NCBI GenBank assembly: GCA_029432815.1
Contig: JAROBA010000025.1
Span: forward strand, 1-64,000
Length of the DNA: 64,000 nt
Reading direction: 5' to 3'
Source of the DNA: Pontiellaceae bacterium B1224
GTDB taxonomy: Bacteria; Verrucomicrobiota; Kiritimatiellia; Kiritimatiellales; Pontiellaceae
Shown here: positions 34,901 to 43,148 of the stretch, piece by piece
How the letters are laid out: every line of letters begins with the position of its first letter
Position numbering within the stretch: the stretch's first letter is position 1
Notes under the pieces: generated by a model
Database searches by the model: none
Seen by the model: the letters and a program-made list of their open reading frames with translations, nothing else
Told to the model about the DNA's origin: nothing
Program-made: the position numbers and the translations under genes

Positions 34901-34932
34901 GCCTCACCTCTTTTACTGCTTATTCTATCTTC

Positions 34933-34967
34933 ACAAAAACATGCCCGTACAGATGGTACGGGCATGT
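34933..34967 (-). terminator. Strong rho-independent terminator
   Basis: ACATGCCCGTAC and GTACGGGCATGT form a 12-bp perfect stem with a five-base loop, followed on the minus strand by TTTTTG. It ends the 34990-37326 transcript. Confidence 0.9.
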
Positions 34968-34989
34968 TCTGCGTTCAATTTAATTTATC

Positions 34990-37326
34990 TCACGGGGCGA
35001 TTACGGCATCGACCTCCACGTGTATGAATCCAGCCGGCTTGCCGGTCATGTCGACCCGGTTTGTTACGGATTCACACTCGGCATCGATGGTGCCTGTATC
35101 AACCTCAACCACTTCCGCTCCGTCCCAATCAGGGATTGCCAGTGATGTAGTGAATTCCGGACGGTACGACAGTTCCGTTTCCTCTTCCGTACCAATGCGA
35201 CGCGCATAGACATACTCAAAGTAGGTTGTTCCGCCATCCTCAATGATTGCTCCGGTCGAAACATATCCCTTAGATGCATTCGTTGTTGGATTACCGCCGA
35301 ATGCATACTCGTAGAAGTTAATTTCGCCATCCAAATCATAGTCTACATCCCAGTCCGCATTGGTACCGGTTAAGCCATAGCTTCCGATCCAGCCATCGTA
35401 TCCGGGAACCGTGACCGTGAGCGTCACAATGTTAGCATCCTGATCCTGAGTAACAACCGCAGTAGCCCCGTCCGGGAAACCGGTAACGGTAACCGCAGTC
35501 GATGTAGACGCAAGGTTAGCACAATCGAGCAAGGTAAATGTGGCAGTCCCTCCGATATATTGCGATCCATCGATCGTAAGCGTATAACTGCCGAGGCTCG
35601 CCCAGCCTCCCCCATTGCCATCGATACCGGAGATGCCGTTTTCACCCATTTCAAAAACTATATCACCGATATTCCCACCCGGAGGTGTATTGATTCGATC
35701 AATACTAATGGTTGCACTATCACCGATCACTTTCAGCAGATTGATGAATTTGTTTTGCCCATTAAGGTCAACCGTACCCCCACTGATTATTACATCAGGG
35801 TATATCGTCAACACATCACTTGCGGCAGGCGCCAGACTTGAGAAGGATCCGGATTGAACCGTAATCGTGCCGCGTCCGTTTAAATTGATATTAGCCGGCC
35901 CGACATCGACGGAAAACGCACCGCCGCTCACATCAAAGACGCTGCCTGTGTTCACGGCGAAGCTGCTGCCTAACAGCCCCAGCGTTCCGCCTTTTAAGGT
36001 ATAAACTGAGTTGCTTGTTGCCGCGCTTATGGACTCACCAATAAGCAACTCGGTTGAGGCACTTACACTACCTGTAGACTGGTTAACAAATCCATACTGC
36101 GTGGTATCATAGCCAACCCGGATGTAAGTCATGTTTAATAAGTCCGCATCAATATTCAAAGTAGCACCACCCCGCACCGTCGTTCCCCAGGGAAACACTC
36201 CGGTAAAGTTTGTTGCAACCGTTGCTGTCAGCCCATCCTGTATGTATGCAGGATCCGATGCCAGCATACCAGGCACGCGATTCAGGTCCCAGTTTAAAGG
36301 GTTGCCCCAGCTTTCGCCGACTGTTCCCAGAAAGGTATTGTCCGCTGCCGCAACCCCATTGGCCACGCTCACCGGCACACTGATTTCGTTTATGGTCGTA
36401 CTGCCGATTTCGTTCCAGGCAATCACAACATTACCCGTTGCGACCTCCCCATTTTCGAGGCCAGCGACAGCATTATCGAACTGGATTTCCACAGGGGTGT
36501 TGGTTGTTATCACCTGCGGGGTGGTCGTCAGAACGGAGAATGCTCCCGGATGCGTCTGATCCGTAATCGAAATCGCTATATTTACATTGGTATCCGATGA
36601 AAATGAGAAATCCATCGATTCTGATACGGCGGTTTCCGGGGGAACCAAAAGCATGTTTATCTCTTCCGGATCGACTGAAGCAGAAGCAATGGTCCCGACA
36701 ACAGAAGAGTGCAAACTGAACACCAGGTCATTTACAACCGGCGAATCCGGATCATCAAATGGAAGGGTTCCGCCGATTGTAGTGTCATACACCCAACTTC
36801 CATTCGTATAGGTGCTGCTGCCGTCAATGCGTTTGGCATACATGAAATTTGCGGGGTCCTGCTCGGTCCAGTTCAACTCAAAACCATAGTTCCCCGCCGT
36901 AAGGCTCACATCGGAATCCAGATTGAACGTGATATAGCTTAACCCGGCAATCGACGTATTCTGCAGATCCACCGTTGTCATAATTTTGGTTGCACCTGCC
37001 ACGAAGTTCGATGCCGATCCATCATTCCCGCCAATCCATAATTCGAGAGCATGTGCACCAGCACCCCAGGTTTTTGCACTATGATTCTGGATAGTAATCG
37101 CCCGCAACGTAGTTGGATTTTCGATTTCAAACGACTGTCCAATGGAAAGGTCTGTCGAAGTTTCGCCAATGAGACGGTCCTGAAGCCCCAACTGACTGTT
37201 CCAATTGGTCTGACTGACAATTACATTAACGTCTGGGAAAACCGTATTTTCCTGAAGCGTCGCCGCCTGAATGGCTGCGCTGGCTAAAAACGCCAGTGTG
37301 ATTGAAACTGAAACTGACTTCCTCAT
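34990..37326 (-). CDS. Secreted beta-helix protein with shared N- and C-terminal modules
   Basis: 778 residues; ATG at 37326 has AGGAGG eight bases upstream. Signal MRKSVSVSITLAFLASAAIQA. Residues about 22-215 are the module also seen at 11999 and in the giant sulfatase (ALELWIGGND; TAGNYGFELNW). About 225-330 is an Ig-like domain matched in the 40007 protein (HPGAFSVLTTTPQVI). About 335-640 are beta-helix rungs (GSFSSLAPAASDVLTIY). The final 120 residues hold DYDLDGEINFYEYAFGGNP and RRIGTEEETELSY, a tail shared with 20081 and 40007. No catalytic motif is seen. It is probably a surface-exposed structural or adhesive protein. It is monocistronic between operator-like site F and a strong terminator. 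Confidence 0.82.
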   Translation of the reverse strand: MRKSVSVSITLAFLASAAIQAATLQENTVFPDVNVIVSQTNWNSQLGLQDRLIGETSTDLSIGQSFEIENPTTLRAITIQNHSAKTWGAGAHALELWIGGNDGSASNFVAGATKIMTTVDLQNTSIAGLSYITFNLDSDVSLTAGNYGFELNWTEQDPANFMYAKRIDGSSTYTNGSWVYDTTIGGTLPFDDPDSPVVNDLVFSLHSSVVGTIASASVDPEEINMLLVPPETAVSESMDFSFSSDTNVNIAISITDQTHPGAFSVLTTTPQVITTNTPVEIQFDNAVAGLENGEVATGNVVIAWNEIGSTTINEISVPVSVANGVAAADNTFLGTVGESWGNPLNWDLNRVPGMLASDPAYIQDGLTATVATNFTGVFPWGTTVRGGATLNIDADLLNMTYIRVGYDTTQYGFVNQSTGSVSASTELLIGESISAATSNSVYTLKGGTLGLLGSSFAVNTGSVFDVSGGAFSVDVGPANINLNGRGTITVQSGSFSSLAPAASDVLTIYPDVIISGGTVDLNGQNKFINLLKVIGDSATISIDRINTPPGGNIGDIVFEMGENGISGIDGNGGGWASLGSYTLTIDGSQYIGGTATFTLLDCANLASTSTAVTVTGFPDGATAVVTQDQDANIVTLTVTVPGYDGWIGSYGLTGTNADWDVDYDLDGEINFYEYAFGGNPTTNASKGYVSTGAIIEDGGTTYFEYVYARRIGTEEETELSYRPEFTTSLAIPDWDGAEVVEVDTGTIDAECESVTNRVDMTGKPAGFIHVEVDAVIAP

Positions 37327-37421
37327 TTGAATTTCCTCCTACTTCGATTTCTTTCCCCAAAGAAGAACGTCCAAGAATTCTTCAATTCGCAATTAACGTT
37401 ATCAAACCCTGTAAACTTGTA

Positions 37422-37441
37422 TATCCCGTGTTCACGGGATA
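37422..37441. promoter_or_regulatory. Operator-like site F (perfect palindrome)
   Basis: TATCCCGTG-TT-CACGGGATA is perfect over both nine-base arms. The ATCC arm starts 97 bp before the ATG at 37326, the same distance as site H from its gene. Confidence 0.75.
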
Positions 37442-37518
37442 ATCCGAAATCGGGAACGATTAAACGGAGAATTCACGTAGAGAAAATCTAATGAAAAAGT
37501 CGGGCGTCCGGCTTCGCA

Positions 37519-39588
37519 TTATGGAGCAAATTCAACTTCGAGCCTGTAATACCCGGAAACTTCGTGTTGATATTGGGTGGGTATATATGGCGAGGCCGTC
37601 CAGGGAATACGAGCTTCCAACAGTTGGAACTCATTTGTTAAGCTTGCGGTCCAGAACACATTGTAAACACGCCCGCTGACACCGCACCAGTGAATCCCGT
37701 CACTCAAGTTACTGATCACGAAGCAGGAAGCCGGGTCTTCCGGATCGAGCCCGGCCACATAGGCATCTTTCACCGAATTGATCCCATTCGCGCAAAGGGC
37801 GAACGGATGAGCATTCGTCGGTCCACCATAATGCAGCCGTTCCCATTGGTCCGGCATTCCATCCGCGTCGACATCCATCACGACATGCGAGTGAATCAGT
37901 TCGATGCCCGCACCGGAATTAAAGTTACCACTGTATAGCTTCTCGGTCGCGTTGTTCCAGTGTTCGTGCACGCCGAGACTTCCCATTCGCACACCATCCC
38001 CCTCGGGATCATAAAACGTGCCCGAAGGCGGGTTGTCCGCAAGCGCGGCTTCATGGAGAAAGTTGTCGATGGCGTCACCGGCGTCCATGACCCCCGCGTC
38101 TTCCTGCATAGTTGGCTCCGAACGTAGAAAATCCAGTGCAACGGAGTCGATGGCCACCGGATCCTGCGACGCGAACAGACTCGACGGCCAGCCACCGTCA
38201 TTGCAAAAGGGCTCGCTTTGCCACATACAGGAAGCGTCCAGGAAACCATTTTGAGTTTTCGATGCATACAAGCCGTCGATCAAAAAGAGCAGCGTCTTTC
38301 TTCCAAGGTGCTCGTGCCCCATCAGGTCCACCAAAGCGTTATAGGTCCCCATCGGTCGCATGGCGAAAGACCAGATGTTATCCACTGTATCACCGCTATC
38401 GTGCGCGGTGATGTAGGGATGCACTCCAGCACTTTTAGGGATGTTCTTTATATTGATGCCACCATCGGCGACAGGGTGCGAAATAAAGCTCCCGAAATGG
38501 TTTTTCGCGCAGGCGGTTACGCCAGCTTTGTTATGCCCCTTGAGATGCGCCACGTTTATGAAATAATCGGCTTCGGTAATGCAGGTGGGAATATAGGCGG
38601 GAGCGCCACTGTTCACCTCGGTGGGTTCCTGCAGATCATCCGACCAGACCACCTTTCCGTTAACAAGATCCTGCACGGCCTGTTCCCGGCCATCTCCACC
38701 TTCCAAATCCGCGAAGCGAATCCCCGGATACGCATTTGTACAATACGTATAAACATAATCGGGAATGTACCGAGAGGGATCGGTAACAGTAATGTGCGCT
38801 GCGGGGACTCCCGCATCATTAATCAACTGATCCAACAATGAGAAGACCGTCTGGGGGGAGAGCAGGTTTCTATTTTTATTAAGATTCGTATCTTCGTGAG
38901 CATAAGACATATTAAAGTTCGGCTTAATCACAACATTCTCACCTGGCTGATAGCCCACATCCCCTTTCCCGGAGTCGGCATTAAAGCTTTTGAACAGCTT
39001 ATCCCATGCACCCGCGAGATTCTCGGCATCCACCAGATCCATCAGCACATCGGAAAGCATTTTATCGATTTCATTCTGATCGATATAATCTACCCATCGT
39101 CCGGTTTCCCCATCCCAGCTGGTCGCATCTGGATTGTAGGACCAAACCACGCGCCCCGGATAGTATCCCCGCGGCGAACCGACCGGGGTGAACGCGGGAT
39201 CGGAAGGAACGTACCAGCTACTATCCGCCGCAGCAGCGATCATGGACGCGACAGGAATGGATACCGCGCCGGTCGCGACGGTGACCGAAAGTGCAACAGC
39301 GACAAACCGGCGATCTTTCAACACAACCCGTACCCGTTTCACTCGCGCCGCGAGAGCGATGAATCCCAGCACCCAAATGACAAAACTGGTCGCCATGGGA
39401 AAGGCCGCTCTTTGGCATGGATAATAGGCGCGACTGGGCTTGGGAACCACGCGCACGAGAAACCAGAGCAACGCTAGAAATCCGGTCAACGGCGCCAGCC
39501 ACCATAGCCAAACGGTACGCAGTTGCTCGCGGAGTGGTTTTTGCTCCGGATCTTTCAGATGCACACGCTTATTTGGGTTCCAAAACAT
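37519..39588 (-). CDS. Membrane-anchored DUF362 protein with Ca-binding C-terminal tail
   Basis: About 689 residues; the ATG at 39588 is preceded by GGAG. Three hydrophobic segments at about 25-50, 65-85 and 95-120 (LAPLTGFLALLWFLVRVV; ATSFVIWVLGFIALAA) anchor the protein. A DUF362 domain follows at about 150-560 (YQPGENVVIKPNFNMSY; HLKGHNKAGVTACAKNHFGSF). DUF362 is a poorly understood family sometimes linked to iron-sulfur proteins; no Cys cluster is evident here. The tail has VMDVDADGMPDQWERLHYG and a C-terminal module (YNVFWTASLTNEFQLL...GYYRLEVE) shared with 9680 and 47027. Its own operator-like site G lies 145 bp upstream. Confidence 0.8.
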   Translation of the reverse strand: MFWNPNKRVHLKDPEQKPLREQLRTVWLWWLAPLTGFLALLWFLVRVVPKPSRAYYPCQRAAFPMATSFVIWVLGFIALAARVKRVRVVLKDRRFVAVALSVTVATGAVSIPVASMIAAAADSSWYVPSDPAFTPVGSPRGYYPGRVVWSYNPDATSWDGETGRWVDYIDQNEIDKMLSDVLMDLVDAENLAGAWDKLFKSFNADSGKGDVGYQPGENVVIKPNFNMSYAHEDTNLNKNRNLLSPQTVFSLLDQLINDAGVPAAHITVTDPSRYIPDYVYTYCTNAYPGIRFADLEGGDGREQAVQDLVNGKVVWSDDLQEPTEVNSGAPAYIPTCITEADYFINVAHLKGHNKAGVTACAKNHFGSFISHPVADGGINIKNIPKSAGVHPYITAHDSGDTVDNIWSFAMRPMGTYNALVDLMGHEHLGRKTLLFLIDGLYASKTQNGFLDASCMWQSEPFCNDGGWPSSLFASQDPVAIDSVALDFLRSEPTMQEDAGVMDAGDAIDNFLHEAALADNPPSGTFYDPEGDGVRMGSLGVHEHWNNATEKLYSGNFNSGAGIELIHSHVVMDVDADGMPDQWERLHYGGPTNAHPFALCANGINSVKDAYVAGLDPEDPASCFVISNLSDGIHWCGVSGRVYNVFWTASLTNEFQLLEARIPWTASPYIPTQYQHEVSGYYRLEVEFAP
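37615..37629. repeat. Iterated palindrome copy 16 (centre ACAGT)
   Basis: Exact copy in the DUF362 gene; read as Phe-Gln-Leu-Leu-Glu. Confidence 0.85.
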
Positions 39589-39953
39589 AACCACTCCAGT
39601 TCTTTGTCATCCAACCGAATCTCATCGAAAGTGACGGTCCATCAACCGTCGCCGCTCATTCCATACCCCGTCGCTCTCACGGCTTGGCCCAATCTATTTC
39701 CTACATATTTACAGAATCGTAATCCCCTTTCTATCGGGCATTTACAGGATACCTAACCCCATCACAACACACATATTATGGCCGGCATAATCATATTTCC
39801 AGCACGCGACTTATACGGTCTGGATATGTATCCAGCATGCTCCTTTTTAATGCCACAAGCGAACCTGGAGCCGGTGGGTTGCCTACGAAAACCGGTGGTA
39901 AAAATCCTAAATATCGAGAGGCTGCAACCGTGCATCCAACGAATCTCCAGCCA
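39589..39953. other. Intergenic region upstream of the DUF362 gene
   Basis: It holds operator-like site G and a degenerate second copy around 39700-39717 (CATATTTACAGAAT). No gene is seen. Confidence 0.5.
39732..39751. promoter_or_regulatory. Operator-like site G
   Basis: TATCG-GGCATTTACA-GGATA. One arm is perfect, the other has one mismatch. It is 145 bp upstream of the DUF362 ATG. Confidence 0.55.
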
Positions 39954-39996
39954 CAAAAAAAGCGCGCCCTCGCAAATCGCGGAGCGCGCTTTTTTC
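39954..39996 (-). terminator. Rho-independent terminator after the 40007 gene
   Basis: On the minus strand GCGCGCTCCGCG pairs with the complementary arm ending GCGCGC, followed by seven T. A run of A upstream means it could also work on the plus strand. Confidence 0.88.
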
Positions 39997-40006
39997 TTGT
40001 TACAAA

Positions 40007-42934
40007 TTAATTGAGCGATTCGACATATAGCCGCATGAAGGCTTCGTCCTTGCCGGTCATATCGACCCGGTTGGTGACGGCCTCAAATTCGCTGTCAATG
40101 GGGGCCACCCCTACTTCAACAACATCCGCACCACTCCAGGTATCGTGAGGAAGCGCGGTGCTACTTTGCACCTCGTAGATAAGTTCGGTTTCCTCCTCCG
40201 TGCCTATGCGGCGAGTAGAAATATACTCGAAGTACGAAGTGCCATCAACATCGACAATTGCGGTCTTCGCTTCATATCCAATGACGGCCGCGTTGGTCGG
40301 GTCTCCTCCCATCGCATACTCATAGAAGTTATTCGCGCCATCGACGTCATAATCGGCATCAAAAGCAGCATCTTCAACAGACAGGCCATAGGTACGAGTC
40401 CAGCCATCATAGCCCGGCCATTCAACGATCAACTTAACCTCATTGATATCCATGTCCTGCGTAACATATGCGTTCACACCGTCCGGGAAGCCGATAACGT
40501 TGATAGCGGTCGACGTAGAGTTTATCGCTCCATCAAACAGGAGGAACTCTCGTGATCCACCGATATAGTCCGTACCATCCACCGTAAGAGAGAGGCCGCT
40601 TAAATGGTTCCAACCGGTAAGGTTGACCGTCGCGATTCCCTGCTCATCGAGCAGCATGTTGATGGTGCAGGTACTATTCATGTACTTGAGGTTGATGACT
40701 GGATCCGAGCCGATAATCGTCAGGCCACCACCACTCCAATAATGCTGATTTCCAACGGTCAAGCTGCCACCGCTGATCTCAAAGGCCGGAGCTATACTCG
40801 AGGCTTGCTGTGCGACCGTACGGGTTGTGCTGAACGAGCCCGACTTGATATTGACGGTTCCCAAGGTGCCAGCGAAGGCAAATCCCGCGTCGGCGTTGTC
40901 GATGATTAAATCGCCACCATCGATGGTCAGCGGTCCATTCAACTCGAACGCATCTTCAACCGTGAACGAACCACCCATCAATTGCATGGAGGAATCCATC
41001 GTCTTCATGGAAAACGCTCCCACACTGGCTGCGCCGTTGGTTTGATTCACAAAACCATCTCCGGAGAAACCGACGGTTAGATCTCCACCGCCCATCAAAT
41101 CCGCATAGATGTTCAGTGTCGAGCCTCCATCCAAGACGTTATCCCACGGGAAAATGCCATTGAAGTCGGATGCGACGGTGACCGTCGCACCGCCGCTGAT
41201 ACTCGCGGCATCAGCCGCGATGGCACCGGGAATCCGACCTTGGCCCCAGTTCGCGGCATCGCCCCAACTCGATCCGTCTCCACTCCCCGCCCAGGGATTG
41301 GCCTGACCAGCAGTATAGGTAACCGCGCCAGTAAGCTCGACGGCCAGTTCGCCGCTATCGCCGCCGCCCAATTCGCTCCACGCGATGACCGCGAGGCCTG
41401 TCGCGGACATTCCTCCCACCAAGTTACTTACCGATGGGTCAAACCCAAACTCCAAGGTCGTCTCACCTTGACTGAACACGACCTGCGGCGTGTCCGAAAG
41501 TACGCTGAACGTTCCCGGATGAGACTCATCCTCAATGGTGATGACCAACTCCAAGTTGGTGCGGGCGTTGAAAATCACATCGGCCTCGTCGGCCACGGCC
41601 GCGCCGCCTTCGCTCACAGTAAAGAGCAGCTCGGTCGGTTCCGCTGCAATAAAGACCTCGTCCGGGTAAGCGTTCGCCTCGATTCGCACATAATCAACCT
41701 CACAACTCGGACCCGGGGTAAACAACGTATGATCAATCGTGGTCCCCGCAGTCGCCGCAGCAGTTGTGATCACCGAGCCAGTCACCGAAAGGCTGCCATC
41801 CGTCAGAATATAATCAACGGTCTTATTATAGGGATCGATCGTGAGTTGCGCGTCGATCATACCCGTTCCAAATCCAGGAACCTCGAGCAAGGAGGCCCCA
41901 TTACCTGGATCAAATATTTTGACGGTCTGCATGTTATCGTTCGTGTTCAACACACTGCTAAGAATGGTGGGATAGTATTCCGGTGTGTCGCCATCGCAGT
42001 TCAGCCAGATGCCCGCGCCATAGTTGCCTTCATGATGGGAGGTGTTTCTCCACCGGAAGTCGACCTTCGTGATGCCGTCAAATCCGTTATAGGGATTGGT
42101 GTCCAGCAGGGTGCCAAAAGCGCCTTCGGCCATGATCAATATGCCGTCACCCATCGTGTAACCATCTTTCCCGTTCCGAACAACCCAACCATCACCCACC
42201 GGATCGGCGGACATATCGTTTTCCCAAGTCACACCAGAGGGAGGAGGTGGCGGCGGTCCGTCCGGCGCAACATACGTTGAAGAGATCAACAGATTATCCA
42301 CGGAAGTCGTTCCGAGTTCACCATCCTCGCTCTTAGCGAATGCGATCTGATAGTAATCGAAGCCAGCAACGGTCTCGATGTCGTCCAGAAGCAGATCCAG
42401 AATATCGATCGAGTTCGTGTAGGTGCCATTACCCGTTACCTGAATAGAGGATAATAACTTATAGGAGGTCATTCCAACGATTCCGCCGGAACTGTCACCG
42501 AGCGCACCACCGCCAGACTGGAAATTGGCCACATTGCCCGAAGGGGTCCCTTCGCCCGAAAAATTATACGCCCAAAAATGCATGAACAGGGTGTCGTTGG
42601 TCGAAACATCATAATCGAAGCTGATGTCAATGACGTTATTGGTATCATCCCCCGTGGTCACCGCCAGACAAGCGGCGCCTTCCGACGGTAAGTAGTCCGG
42701 GTACGCCCCCGTGTTCGTGGCACTGTTTTGCAGCATACCATCCATCAACATCCATTCGGAAGGTATGCTTGACAAGTTAGCGAACCATCCCGAATCAAAA
42801 TCAACGACCCTGAAACGGCCCGATACTTTACCAACAATCCCTGCTTCAAAATCATCCTCAATGATCACGGTTTGCCCTATTGCACCTATTGACAGGGATG
42901 CAGCAAGCCCCAACACACCATATATCTTCCTCAT
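40007..42934 (-). CDS. Large secreted beta-helix protein with Ca-loop C-terminal module
   Basis: About 975 residues from the ATG at 42934, preceded by GGAGGAAATTCAA, the same leader as the 37326 gene. Signal MRKIYGVLGLAASLSIGAIG. Two beta-sandwich regions come first (about 20-225 and 240-445, the second LamG-like: WRNTSHHEGNYGAGIWLN), joined by a PPPPPP linker. An Ig-like domain (HPGTFSVLSDTPQVV) and beta-helix rungs (about 570-840) follow. The tail carries DYDVDGANNFYEYAMGGDP and RRIGTEEETELIY, nearly the same as in 34990. It is probably a surface glycan-binding protein; no catalytic residues are recognised. It is transcribed divergently from the second sensor kinase, with operator-like site H between them. 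Confidence 0.82.
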   Translation of the reverse strand: MRKIYGVLGLAASLSIGAIGQTVIIEDDFEAGIVGKVSGRFRVVDFDSGWFANLSSIPSEWMLMDGMLQNSATNTGAYPDYLPSEGAACLAVTTGDDTNNVIDISFDYDVSTNDTLFMHFWAYNFSGEGTPSGNVANFQSGGGALGDSSGGIVGMTSYKLLSSIQVTGNGTYTNSIDILDLLLDDIETVAGFDYYQIAFAKSEDGELGTTSVDNLLISSTYVAPDGPPPPPPSGVTWENDMSADPVGDGWVVRNGKDGYTMGDGILIMAEGAFGTLLDTNPYNGFDGITKVDFRWRNTSHHEGNYGAGIWLNCDGDTPEYYPTILSSVLNTNDNMQTVKIFDPGNGASLLEVPGFGTGMIDAQLTIDPYNKTVDYILTDGSLSVTGSVITTAAATAGTTIDHTLFTPGPSCEVDYVRIEANAYPDEVFIAAEPTELLFTVSEGGAAVADEADVIFNARTNLELVITIEDESHPGTFSVLSDTPQVVFSQGETTLEFGFDPSVSNLVGGMSATGLAVIAWSELGGGDSGELAVELTGAVTYTAGQANPWAGSGDGSSWGDAANWGQGRIPGAIAADAASISGGATVTVASDFNGIFPWDNVLDGGSTLNIYADLMGGGDLTVGFSGDGFVNQTNGAASVGAFSMKTMDSSMQLMGGSFTVEDAFELNGPLTIDGGDLIIDNADAGFAFAGTLGTVNIKSGSFSTTRTVAQQASSIAPAFEISGGSLTVGNQHYWSGGGLTIIGSDPVINLKYMNSTCTINMLLDEQGIATVNLTGWNHLSGLSLTVDGTDYIGGSREFLLFDGAINSTSTAINVIGFPDGVNAYVTQDMDINEVKLIVEWPGYDGWTRTYGLSVEDAAFDADYDVDGANNFYEYAMGGDPTNAAVIGYEAKTAIVDVDGTSYFEYISTRRIGTEEETELIYEVQSSTALPHDTWSGADVVEVGVAPIDSEFEAVTNRVDMTGKDEAFMRLYVESLN

Positions 42935-43029
42935 TTGAATTTCCTCCAACTTCCTATTGAACATTTAAGGGGCAAGCCATTTGCCTTTCCCGATTCATGG
43001 GAGAATTTACCGAATCCGGAAAGTTTGCC

Positions 43030-43049
43030 TATCCTGTGTTTACAGGATA
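43030..43049. promoter_or_regulatory. Operator-like site H (best match) between divergent genes
   Basis: TATCCTGTG-TT-TACAGGATA; arms TATCCTGT and ACAGGATA pair perfectly. It is 97 bp from the 40007 gene ATG and about 100 bp from the kinase ATG, so it could control both and allow feedback on the sensor. Confidence 0.75.
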
Positions 43050-43148
43050 CGCGCAAACCATTAGATGAAATACGCTTCCAAGCATTGGGAAATCTTTCCA
43101 TTCAATGGTGAATGGACGGGCATTGGCTTCACAGGTATAACTATCAAT

